Shown here: positions 7,752-18,000 of the stretch, one piece after another | Position numbering within the stretch: the stretch's first letter is position 1 | How the letters are laid out: each line of letters starts with the position of its first letter | Assembly: GCF_004570865.1 (NCBI RefSeq) | Contig: NZ_SPQS01000009.1 | Location: 1-64,000, forward strand | DNA: 64,000 nucleotides | From: Bradyrhizobium frederickii | GTDB taxonomy: Bacteria; Pseudomonadota; Alphaproteobacteria; Rhizobiales; Xanthobacteraceae | Reading direction: 5' to 3' | Position numbers and translations under genes: made by a program | The notes under the pieces: generated by a model | The model's input: only the letters and a program-made list of their open reading frames with translations | What the model was told of the DNA's origin: nothing | Database searches by the model: none

Positions 7752-9347
7752 ATGCGTATTCGTCTGTCGATTTGTCTCGCCGTGCTTGCACTGGCGTCGT
7801 CCGCAATCTCGGCGCGCGCCGAAACCGTGCTGCGCTACGGCATCTCGATGGCGGACATCCCGCTGACCACGGGGCAGCCCGATCGCGGCGCCGGCGCCTA
7901 CCAGTTCACGGCCTACACGATCTACGATCCGCTGGTGGCGTGGGAGATGGACGTCGCCGATCGTCCGGGCAAGCTGGTGCCGGGGCTCGCGACCGAGTGG
8001 AAGGTGGATGACGCCGACAAGACCAAATGGCGCTTCACGCTTCGCAAGGGCGTCAAGTTTCACGACGGCAGCGAGTTCAATGCCGATGCGGTGATCTGGA
8101 ATCTGGACAAGGTGCTCAACGACAAGGCGCCGCAATTCGACAAGCGGCAGAGCGCGCAGGTGAAGACCCGCCTGCCCTCGGTCGCGAGCTACGCCAGGAT
8201 CGACGACTTCACCGTGGAGATCACCACCAAGACGGTCGATTCCTTCTTCCCCTATCAGATGCTGTGGTTTCTGGTGTCGAGCCCCGCGCAGTACGACAAG
8301 CTCGGCAAGGATTGGGACAAGTTCGCCAGCCAGCCCTCCGGCACCGGCCCGTTCAAATTGACGAAACTGGTGCCGCGCGAGCTCGCAGAACTCAGCAAAA
8401 ATCCGGACTACTGGAACAAGAAGCGCATCCCGAAGGCCGACAAGATCGTGCTGGTGCCGATGCCGGAGGCGCTGACGCGCACCAATGCGCTGCTCGCGGG
8501 CCAGGTCGATCTGATCGAGACGCCGGCGCCGGATGCGGTGCCGCAGCTCAAGGCCGCCGGCATGAAGCTCGTCGACAACGTCACGCCGCATGTCTGGAAT
8601 TATCATCTGTCCGTGCTGCCAGGCTCGCCCTGGACCGATATCCGCCTGCGCAAGGCGCTGAACCTTGCAATCGATCGCGACGCGGTGGTCGGCTTGATGA
8701 ACGGCCTCGCAAAACCCGCCAAGGGCCAGGTCGATCCGTCCAGCCCGTGGTTCGGCAAGCCGGGCTTTGAGCTGAAATACGATCCGGCCGCCGCCAGGAA
8801 GCTGGTCGAGGAAGCCGGCTACTCCAAGGCAAAGCCGCTGAAGGCCACCTTCATCATCGCGCAAGGCGGCACCGGGCAGATGCTGTCGCTGCCGATGAAC
8901 GAATTCCTGCAGCAGAGCTTCAAGGAGATCGGCATCGAGATCGATTTCAAGGTGGTCGAGCTGGAGACGCTCTACACGCATTGGCGCAAGGGCGCGGCCG
9001 ACGAGATGAACGCCGGCATCACCGCCAACAACATCGCCTACGTCACCTCCGACCCGCTCTACGCCATCGTCCGCTTCTTCCATTCGGGCCAGATCGCGCC
9101 GGTGGGCGTCAACTGGGGCGGCTACAAGAATCCGAAGGTCGACGCGCTGATCGACGAGGCCAAGCAGACGTTCGATTCCGCAAAACAGGACGAGCTGCTG
9201 GCGCAGGCGCACGCGCTGATCGTCGACGACGCCACGCTGGTCTGGGTCGTCCACGACACCAACCCGCACGCGCTGTCGCCGAAGGTGAAGCAGTTCGTGC
9301 AGGCCCAGCACTGGTTTCAGGATCTGACGACGATCGGGACGGAGTGA
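7752..9347 (+). CDS. ABC transporter substrate-binding protein (SBP_bac_5), paralogue of the divergent gene
   Basis: This 531-residue periplasmic peptide-type binding protein has a signal peptide (MRIRLSICLAVLALASSAISARA) and mature start AETVLRYG. Long stretches match the protein encoded at 5895-7553, for example LATEWKVDDADKTKW and KFHDGSEFNADAVIWN, so the two are paralogues. The start at 7752 is supported by GGGAG nine bases upstream and by the signal peptide. An in-frame extension to 7578 is rejected. It has no permease or ATPase of its own nearby and probably feeds the same transporter with a different ligand. Confidence 0.92.
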   Translation: MRIRLSICLAVLALASSAISARAETVLRYGISMADIPLTTGQPDRGAGAYQFTAYTIYDPLVAWEMDVADRPGKLVPGLATEWKVDDADKTKWRFTLRKGVKFHDGSEFNADAVIWNLDKVLNDKAPQFDKRQSAQVKTRLPSVASYARIDDFTVEITTKTVDSFFPYQMLWFLVSSPAQYDKLGKDWDKFASQPSGTGPFKLTKLVPRELAELSKNPDYWNKKRIPKADKIVLVPMPEALTRTNALLAGQVDLIETPAPDAVPQLKAAGMKLVDNVTPHVWNYHLSVLPGSPWTDIRLRKALNLAIDRDAVVGLMNGLAKPAKGQVDPSSPWFGKPGFELKYDPAAARKLVEEAGYSKAKPLKATFIIAQGGTGQMLSLPMNEFLQQSFKEIGIEIDFKVVELETLYTHWRKGAADEMNAGITANNIAYVTSDPLYAIVRFFHSGQIAPVGVNWGGYKNPKVDALIDEAKQTFDSAKQDELLAQAHALIVDDATLVWVVHDTNPHALSPKVKQFVQAQHWFQDLTTIGTE

Positions 9348-9368
9348 GGGCGGCAAAACGAAGCTGCT

Positions 9369-9456
9369 GTAGGGTGGGCAAAGCGCAGCGTGCCCACCAT
9401 TTCAACATGCAGAGAAAGATCGTGGGCACGGCGCTTTGCGCCTTTGCCCACCCTAC
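9369..9456. repeat. Inverted repeat, 'gtagggtgggcaaag' family, between convergent genes
   Basis: The left arm (9369-9398, gtagggtgggcaaagcgcag...) and the right arm (9422-9456, ending tttgcccaccctac) are inverted copies separated by about 23 bases. The element lies directly after the binding-protein stop and before the 3' end of the convergent cyclase gene. The structure is visible in the sequence. Any function as a transcription barrier is inference. Confidence 0.7.
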
Positions 9457-9497
9457 GGCAGCAGTCGCTTCAGGTACACGCCGCGTCAAACGCAGCT

Positions 9498-9652
9498 GTC
9501 GTCCCGGGCAAGCGTCAGCGCAGACCCGGGACCCATAACCACAGGGAGCGGTTTGGCGAAGACTCGCGGTTTCCGATCTCGCACCACAACTCCTCCCTGG
9601 GGTTATGGGTCCCGGATCTGCGCGCGCTTTGGGCGCGCTTGTCCGGGACGAC
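9498..9652. repeat. Long inverted repeat, 'gtcgtcccgggca' family, between convergent genes
   Basis: The arms gtcgtcccgggcaagcg...cgggacccataac (from 9498) and gttatgggtcccgg...cttgtccgggacgac (to 9652) are complementary across a central spacer of about 50 bases. With the adjacent element at 9369-9456 it fills nearly the whole 321-base gap between the two convergent genes. No coding region is seen in the gap. Confidence 0.7.
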
Positions 9653-9668
9653 GGCGAGTGTGTGACCC

Positions 9669-11900
9669 CTACTTCGTCAGCAGCGCATATGCCCCGGTCC
9701 AGTTCTCCGGCGGCGGATTGAACTGGAAATCCTTGATGCGCGCCTCGTAGAGCCTGAACAGCTTTTCCAGCGTGTCGGCATCCTCGCTCTTGCGGCCGCG
9801 CTCGATGGCATCCAGGGCGCCCTGCCAGTCGCGGCCGCGATAGCAGCTGAGCATCTCGATGGTGATGTTGCGCAGGCGCTGGAAAGCGGCCGAATGCATC
9901 ACGTCCTCGCGGCCGGCGATCGCGTAGATCACCTCCGGCTCGGTCTTGCCCTTGACCATGATGAAGTCGAGCTCGAGGATCGCGAACTTCTCCTTGGCGG
10001 CGAGCGCGGTGCGGGAGCCGACGATGATGGGAAAGCCGTATTCCTTTGACTGGCCCTCCAGGCGCGAGGCGAGGTTCACGCTGTCGCCGAGCACCGAATA
10101 GTTCTTCTTCAGGTCGGAGCCCATGTTGCCGACCACGCCGATGCCGGTGTTGAGGCCGATGCCGACATTGAGCGGGATGTAGACGTGGCCGCCGTCGGTG
10201 GCTTCCTGCTCGCGCTCCTTGTTCACCACGTCGATCTGCTCCAGCATCCGGATCGCGGCTTCGCAGGCGTTGACCTCGTGCTCGGCATCGTCGAGCGGCG
10301 CGTTCCAGAACGCCATGATGGCGTCGCCCATGTATTTGTCGATGTAGCCCTTCCGCTCGATGATGACGTCGGTCAGGGGCGTCAGGAAGCGGTTCATCAG
10401 CGCGATCAGGCCTTGCGGGTCGTGCTTGTAGCTCTCCGAGATCGTTGTGAAGCCGCGCACGTCCGAGAACATGATCGTCATCACGCGCTCCTCGCCGCCG
10501 AGCACGAGCTTTTCCGGCGACTGCGCCAGCTGCTCGACCAGGACGGGCGACATGTATTGCGCGAACTGCCCGCGGATCTGCACGCGCTGGCGCTGCTCGC
10601 GCACGAAGCTGGCGAAGATCAGCGTCAGATAAACCGCCGTGGTCGAGAGCAGCGGATAGGTGAAGTCGATGAGGTAGCGGTACTGCACGTAGAAGAACCA
10701 GGACGTGCCGACCAGGATCGCCGCGAACGTCGCACCGGCGAGCACGAGGCGCACGGGACCGAGATTGGGCGTGAAGATGATGACGAGCAGGCCGATGATC
10801 AGCGCGGCGAGCAATTCAACCCCGAGCGCATAGTTCGGCTGCGAGATCACCGCGCCGCTCAACACGCTCTCCAGCACCTGGGCATGGATCTCGACCCCCG
10901 GCATGGTCGCAGAGACCGGCGTGGTCTTGATGTCGTTGAGCCCGGCCGCAGAGGTTCCGACCAGCACCAGCTTGCCGGCGAACCTGCTCGGCGACACGCT
11001 GTTGTCGAGCACGTCGGCGGCGGAGACGTAGATCGAGGGGTCCCGGCGCGCGTAGTGCACCCAGAACTGGCCGTTCTTGTCGGTGGGGATCTCGACACCC
11101 TTGATGCGGATCGACCTGATACCGGTCTTGTCGGTCCGGACCAACAGCGTCGGCGTGCCCGTGACGACGCGGAGGATCTCGAGGCTGAGCGAGGGCATGA
11201 TGTTGCCCTGTGCGCGCATGATCATCGGCACGCGGCGGATGAATCCGTCACGTTCCTTCCTGATCGAAAACAGGCCGCGGCCGGCTGCAACCTTCTCGAT
11301 CACCGGCACGTTGCGCAGCAAGCCTGGAAATTCGAACAGGAAGCGTTCGGCCCCCTCCTCCCCGACCGTCGCCACCCCCGTGAGCGGAAGCGATTTGTCC
11401 AGCTCCGACAAGACCTCTGGAAGTCCGGTCTCGCCCAGCACCACACGCGAGCGCTCGATCGCCTCGGCGAGAATCTGGTCGTTGGTCGGCAGCTCACGCA
11501 GCTTGGCGCGCGTGGCGTCGTCGAGATAGCGCATCTGGCCCGCAACCAGATCCGGGTTGAGCCGGTCGGGCTCCGAGAACACCACGTCGAAGCCGATCGC
11601 GACCGCGCCGCTGTTGGTGAGATTCTGGATCAGGTCGGCGATTCGCGTGCGCGGCCACGGCCACTGGCCCAGCTTGGCGAGGCTCTTGTCGTCGATGTCG
11701 ACGATGACGACCGGCCGCGCCGCCTTGTGGCGCGGATCGATCAGCTGGAACATGTCGAAGGTGCGCAGCCGCAACTCCTGGATCGGCGGCGGATCCCACA
11801 GCCGCGCGCCGGCGAACAGCACCAGCAGCGCAAGGCACATCAGCCGCGCGAAGCCCAGCTTCCGCGCAAACCACCGCCGCAGGATCTTGAGACGTCTCAT
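9669..11900 (-). CDS. CHASE2 domain class III adenylate cyclase
   Basis: This 743-residue membrane protein has an N-terminal helix (about 17-32), a periplasmic CHASE2 sensor (about 35-330, containing VDIDDKSLAKLGQWPWPRT and LVLVGTSAAGLNDIKTTP) and three further membrane helices (about 350-435). The C-terminal class III nucleotide cyclase domain spans about 468-650. The metal-binding aspartates are in FSDVRGFT (about 478) and GDAIMAFW. GYIDKYMGD supplies the Lys and LGDSVNLASRLEG the Asp expected for ATP specificity. A short C-terminal tail follows. The start at 11900 excludes 26 poorly conserved residues. It lies 143 bases downstream of the giant secreted protein on the same strand. Confidence 0.92.
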   Translation of the reverse strand: MRRLKILRRWFARKLGFARLMCLALLVLFAGARLWDPPPIQELRLRTFDMFQLIDPRHKAARPVVIVDIDDKSLAKLGQWPWPRTRIADLIQNLTNSGAVAIGFDVVFSEPDRLNPDLVAGQMRYLDDATRAKLRELPTNDQILAEAIERSRVVLGETGLPEVLSELDKSLPLTGVATVGEEGAERFLFEFPGLLRNVPVIEKVAAGRGLFSIRKERDGFIRRVPMIMRAQGNIMPSLSLEILRVVTGTPTLLVRTDKTGIRSIRIKGVEIPTDKNGQFWVHYARRDPSIYVSAADVLDNSVSPSRFAGKLVLVGTSAAGLNDIKTTPVSATMPGVEIHAQVLESVLSGAVISQPNYALGVELLAALIIGLLVIIFTPNLGPVRLVLAGATFAAILVGTSWFFYVQYRYLIDFTYPLLSTTAVYLTLIFASFVREQRQRVQIRGQFAQYMSPVLVEQLAQSPEKLVLGGEERVMTIMFSDVRGFTTISESYKHDPQGLIALMNRFLTPLTDVIIERKGYIDKYMGDAIMAFWNAPLDDAEHEVNACEAAIRMLEQIDVVNKEREQEATDGGHVYIPLNVGIGLNTGIGVVGNMGSDLKKNYSVLGDSVNLASRLEGQSKEYGFPIIVGSRTALAAKEKFAILELDFIMVKGKTEPEVIYAIAGREDVMHSAAFQRLRNITIEMLSCYRGRDWQGALDAIERGRKSEDADTLEKLFRLYEARIKDFQFNPPPENWTGAYALLTK

Positions 11901-12009
11901 TTCGATCGGACTTCCCGCAACCGCCTGGGGCCCAATCTTGGATCGCCAGGACGCAAATGGCCATCGCTTCGGCAGCAAAGGATAGGGATTTTTTGCCGCG
12001 GTCGAGGCG

Positions 12010-12038
12010 CAAAGAAGAGCCGCGCCCCGGCAGGGGCG
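12010..12038 (-). terminator. Possible weak terminator after the giant repeat protein gene
   Basis: On the minus strand, just after the stop at 12044, cgcccc-tgcc-ggggcg forms a six-base stem followed by a short pyrimidine tract (ctcttcttt). The tract is weak, so partial read-through into the cyclase gene is possible. Confidence 0.35.
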
Positions 12039-12043
12039 TCGCT

Positions 12044-15000
12044 CTAGCTCACATGAAGGATGAAATCGCTGGCGTGGAGATTGCCGACAACGACATTCTT
12101 CAGGAGAACCTTGTCATTGGCATCGAGCGTGAGCAGGGTATCGGCGCCCTGCTGCTCCGCGAGCGCGGAGACTTGCGTCCACGACGTGATGTTGGTGAAC
12201 TGCCGCAGGTCGATTTTGTCGAGCCCGGTCTCGAAATCGCTCACAGCGTGCTGGATCGGATCCTGCGACGACGTCGGCGCGAACACGAACTGGTCTTTCG
12301 CGCCGCCACCGGTCAAGGTGTCGCTCGACTCGGTCGCGAAAATGACGTCCTTGCCGCTGGTGCCTTCCAGAGTGATGCCCTGGCCGTCGGCGCCCTCGAC
12401 GAAGATGAAGTTGACGGTGTCGTAATGGCCGGCCGAGTCGGCAACGGTCAGCGTGATCCGGTCGGTCGCGGGCGGCGCCGCGTCGGGATCGGCGCCGATC
12501 GGATCGTAGGCGATACCCGCGCCCTCCGCGAGCCCGGCGTTGATCTGCTCGAGCGTGCCGGCCGTCGGATAAACGCTGGCGAGGCTAACGTCCGGATTTG
12601 CGGTCGACAGCGTGACCGTGAACGTATCGGTCGCAGCACCGGGGTCGGTGTCGGTGACCACGAGATCGGTGATGATATCGTTGCTGTTCTCGATGATGTG
12701 CTCGACCTGGAAGCGCGTGGTGTCGATGACCGGGCCGCCGCCGGCTTTAACGACCACATCCTCGGTTATCGTATAGGTGTCCGTCAGCGGCCCGCCAAGG
12801 CCGTTAGCGGAGTCGATGACGGTGACGCCGACGTGCAGGTTGAACTCGCCGTGGTACCCGACCGGGGCAGTCATCGTCAGTCCCGAGGTCGCCAGCGATG
12901 CGATTTCTGCCGCCCCGATCAGCCACTGGCCGGCATCAGCGCCGGTTCCAGCATGACCGACCGAGAAGGTCGCGCCAGCCGGATGGCCCGAGAGCTTGAT
13001 CAGGAGCGCTTCGGACCCGTCGCTATCGACCGCCGCCGCAGTGATCGCCGGCAGCTTGATCGGACTGTTGGAGCCAAATCCGGGCACCGCGAACACGCGC
13101 GCTTCGACGTCGTTGCCACCGTCGCCCGGGGAGAACCAGGTCGAAACGATCTTGCCGTCCGAAGTCACGGCCGTCGGGTTGGAGCGATCGGCCAGGAACA
13201 GCTGGTCGCCGGTGGTGGTCTCGTTGATGACGAACGACGAGCCGACCGAGTGCAACGATGCATCAAAGCGCTGCCCCAGAAGTCCGAGGCTCCCGGGAGC
13301 GTCATGGCCCTGATAGGTAACGAGGAAGCCACCGTCCGGCAGGGCTTGCAAGGTAGCGGTGGTCGCATCCGAGATGCTCACCTCGTTGCCGATTGGCGCA
13401 CCGGTCGAACTGAAATGCCTCAGCACGAGCGTGTTCGCGTCGGTGTACGATACGACGATCGATCCGTCCTTCAGGACGGCGAGTTCACCGCCATATTGAT
13501 CGCCCGCGGTGTTGGTGTTGACCTGCACCTCTCCGCCGAGCTTGTTACCTTGCGCATCGAACCGCTGGAAGTAGACGCCCCAGCTGCCCGATACCTCGTC
13601 CTGACCATAGGAATGCCAAGACGCCACGAAGCCGCCATCGGCGGTCCCGGCGACGGAATCACCCTGCTGCTGGCTGGCTGTCGTCGTGTTGATCAAGAAA
13701 GGTCCGGACGTCGGGACCCCGCTGGAATCGTAGACGATCCCGTAAGTGCCTGACGCGCTGGCGTCGGACGTGACGTAGGTGATGACGAAGCCGCCGTTCG
13801 ACAGCGCGGCAAGCGTCGCGTTCTCGCCATATCCGGCGAGGGAGACCTCGCCGCCTGCCGGCGAACCCGAAGAATCAAAGCGCTGCAGGTGGATGGTCGC
13901 TCCGTTGTCGCTGCCGGTGGTCCAGCTCACAACGAACCCTCCGCCCTCCAGCCCGACGACATACGGGCTCGACTGATTGCCCGCGGTCGCCGTGTTGACA
14001 CGGAACTCGCCCCCGATCTTTGCACCGGAGCTGGCATAGTGCTGAGCGTAGATGCCGGCGCCGTCGCCGTCCTGCCCCTGCGACACCCAAGCGATAACGT
14101 AGCCGCCGTCCGAGAGCGCGCCGATCGCGCTGTAAGTCTGGTCGTTCGCGGTCGTGGTGTTGACCAGGAACTCACCCGCATCCGCGATCGGCGTATGGTC
14201 GATGTTGAACGCCGGCGCATCGGCCACGGGGGTCACTTCCGTGCTCAGCGTCGCCGCCGCTGAGACGCTGGAGCCGATCGAGGGCGACGTGATATCGATC
14301 AGGACGGGCGTCGTGACATTGCCGCCATAGGTATCATCCAGGGCATGCACGTCGAGGCTACCCGGCGCGCCGCTGAAATCCGCGGCCGGCACGAAGCGGA
14401 CCAGCGTGTCGGTGGCAAGCACGAGCGCGCTGCTGTCGCTGACACCCGCGATATCTGTCCACTGATTGCTACCGGCAACCTGGTACTGCCAGACGCCTTC
14501 CGCGGCGGTTGCATGGGAGGCCGTGACGGCGACGGCCTTGAAGCTCGCGCCCGCATCGGCATCGTGGAATCCGGCGGCAAAGAGCGCCCCGACGCTGGAC
14601 CCGGCGGGAGCAGTGGCATCTTCGCTGATCGCGCCGAGCGTCGCGCCATTCAGCGTCGGCGCGTCGTTCTTGCCGGTGATCGTCACCGTGACATCGGCCG
14701 TGGTATTCTGGCCTCGATGGTCGTCGAGGGTGATGGTCGAGACCACCGTCGCGGTCTGCCCCTCGCCAAGGAAATCCAGCGCGCTGTCGGCGATCGAATA
14801 GCTCCAGTCGACCGCGCCGTTGTTCTTGCCGGTCCCGAGGATCGCCAAGGCCTGCTCGAGTGCGGCGGCCTGACCAGACGTCAAGGTCAGTTCCGTGCTG
14901 TGATCGGCAGCCAGCCATGTCGTGGCCTGGTGCGTGATCGTCGCCGTCGGACGGTCGGTCAGGTCGATATCGGTAAAGTCGACAGACCCCGTTGCCGTCG

Positions 15001-18000
15001 GCACCGGGTCCTGGTCGGACGAACCGGTGGTATCCACGCGCTCGGAAAAGTTCGCGGTCAGCGCCGCCGAGGACATATCGAAGGCCGGCGCATCGTCGCT
15101 CGCGTTGATCGTGATCAGCGTGTGACCGGTACCGTCGTCGCTGCCGGCGAAATGCGCATTGCTGTAATCGGCGCCGGTCAGGTTCAGGCTGATCTGGTTG
15201 CCGTCGCAGTCGGAGACCGTCAACACGCCGCCGGTCGAGGGGTCGGAATTGGCGACATACACCGCGCTGGTGCCGGGCCCGTACTTGATGGTTGACAGGT
15301 CGATCGTATCGTTCGCGGACAGCCCTGCGATCGAACCGCCAAAGGTCGCGGTATCGATCTGAAGGCCGGCGCCGTCATCCTCGAGCGTGATCGTCTGCGC
15401 CACCGTGCCTTCGAGCTTCAGGAGCGCGCCGGCGTCGACGGTGACCGATCCCGTGCCGGAGAGCGAGCCGAACAGGGTCAACTCACCGTCATGGACCTCG
15501 ATGTTGCCGGTGTTGGCAATGGTGCCCGAGATCGACGCCGTGCCCCAGCTGTCGATCGTGGCGTAATTGATGAGGCCCGGCCCGATCACGGAAATCGAGG
15601 CGCCGTTGAGCAGATCGATATCGCCGTGGTTGATGATCGACGACGCGTTGCCGAAGACGCTGGTCCCGGCGACCGTCCAGGTGCCGCCCGCGTTGTTGTT
15701 GAACGTGGCGCGCGCGACCGAGATGTTGCCGTTGATGTCGCCGGTGTTGTTGATCTCGACGGCGCCGCCGGTCTCGACGATGGCGTAGGTCGCCGACGTG
15801 ACACTGGAAGCGCTGGCCGGACCGATCGTGCCGGAATTGTCGATCGTCGCCGTGCCGGTCGCGTTCTCCTGGATGAAGATCGCGGCGTGGCCGGTCGGAG
15901 CTGCGATCGATCCGGTATTGGTGATGTGTGTCGAGCCGGTCGCACCGGCCGCGTTCTGCGTGACGCTGATGCCGGCCAGACTCGTGCTGGTGATGCTGCC
16001 ATCGTTGACGATGGTGATATCGCCGGCGCCGTTCGCGACTGCGGCGAGGCCGACCGAACCAATGGCGGAGCCCTGGTTGGTGACGCTGACGTCGCCGCCG
16101 CCATTGTCGAACGCGCCGATGGCAATGCCCGCGGCCGTGATGGACGACAGCGCGCCAGTCGTGACCGTGACGTCCCCGGCGCCCCAGGTGAACGCCTCGA
16201 TGCCGTAACCTGCGCCGGCTGTGATCGTCGCATCGCTGGCGACGATGACGTCGCCGTTGACTGCGCTCGAGAAAGTGCCGGTGCCGCCCGGCTTGTAGCC
16301 GGCGATGATCCCGCCCGGCGTCGTGCCGTCGCTGTTCAGTGTCGAGCCGGAATGGATCGTGCCGTGCCCCTCGACCGAAATCGTGCTGCCCAGGCCGGCC
16401 GCGATCGCGACGGCGTAATTGACCGCGACGATGCCCGAGCTGCCCGAGGTAATATTGTCGCCATCCGCCAGGGTGACTGTGATGTCACCGGCATCGAGGC
16501 TGTAGGCCCTTATGCCGTAGCTCGTCGCGCCCGAGATCGTGACATCCTCGCCGAGCGTGACCGTCACGTCACCCGTGCCGCCGCTCAAGGCCGCGGCGTT
16601 GATGCCGATGCTCTGGGCGCCCGAGACCGATATCGCTGTCCCGGCGAAGCTGTTCACCGTGACGTCGCCATTTCCGTAATTGAAGGCGTTGATGCCGTGG
16701 CCGACCGCGGTGATGTCGGCGTGATTGTTGACGATCACGGTGGCATTGACGTTCGTGTTCGCACTGGTGCCGGTCGTGGCACCGGTGTAGCCAGCCTCGA
16801 TGCCGGCCGGCGCATTGCCGGCCAGGTTCAGGCTGCTGCCGGAATTGATCGTGCCGTAGGCGTTGACCGTGATCGTGCTCAGGTCGGCCGCGTCGAGCGA
16901 GATCGCGCGATTGACGGCGACAACGCCGGAACTGCCCGAGGTGATGAGGCTGTCCGCCTCCGTCGTGACGGTCTGGTTGCCGCTGCCATAGCTGCGCGAG
17001 CGGATGCCATAGATCGCGCTGCCCGTGATCGCGGCGCCGGCATCGATGGTGATGTCGCCGTCGCCCCGCGTGAGCGCGTCGATACCGTATGCGCCACCCA
17101 CGGCGCCGCCGAGCTGGGTGATCGAGATGTCACCATCATTGGCGGCGTTGATATTCTCGACGAGGACGCCGACCGAATTCGCACCGGTGCCGGTCGCCTT
17201 GCCGGTGACATTGCTGACCGTGATATTGCCGGAGCCGGTCGCACTATCGCTCAGCCAGATGCCGTGGCCGGCGCTGCCGGTGATGTCGCCGGTCGCGGTC
17301 AGCGTGATGTCGCCGACGCCGTTCTGGGTCACGTCGATGCCGTTGATCGCACCCGTGAGCGTGCCGGTTGGCGTCAGCACGACGCCGGCATGCGCCGCCT
17401 CCGATACCGTAAAGTCGAGCGCGTCGCCCTCCGACGTTGTGATGTCGGCGTTGCCGGTGATCGTGAATATGCCGTCGGCCGAGATCTCGCCCGAGATGGT
17501 GCCGGTGAAGCTCTGGCCGGCGACCTCGTCGAGCTGCAGCGTGCCGGTGCCGCCGGCGAACGTGACATTCTGCGCGTCGGCGCCGCCGAGCTCGAGCTTC
17601 GCGCCATTGTCGATGATCAGCGTACCGGCGCCGATGATGCCGCCGGCGAGGTTGAGCGTGCCGGCCTGGACTTCGATGGTGCCGCCGGTGTTGGTGACAC
17701 CAGCCGTGATCGTGTTGGAGCCCGAGACGCTGTAGAGATTGCCGGCATTGCTCAGGCTGCCGCCGTTGATCGAGACGCCGGTCAGATAGAGCTTTGAGGC
17801 GTTATCGACCGAAATCGTCCCGCCGGTATTGGCGATGATGGCGGCCGTCAGCTTCAGCGTGCCGCCGGTCACCGCCTCGATCAGGCCTTGATTGGTGATG
17901 GCGTGGATCGTAGCCGGGTCGATCGTCAGCGTGCCGCTGGTGACGGACAGCATGCCGGTGCTGGCGATCGTGATCTCGGCATCATCGATGGCGCTGATGC

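Noticed and set aside
10185..12047. 620-codon plus-strand frame opposite the CHASE2 cyclase gene
   Set aside because: It is an antisense shadow of a GC-rich gene. The composition is HRDQ-rich and no domain is seen.
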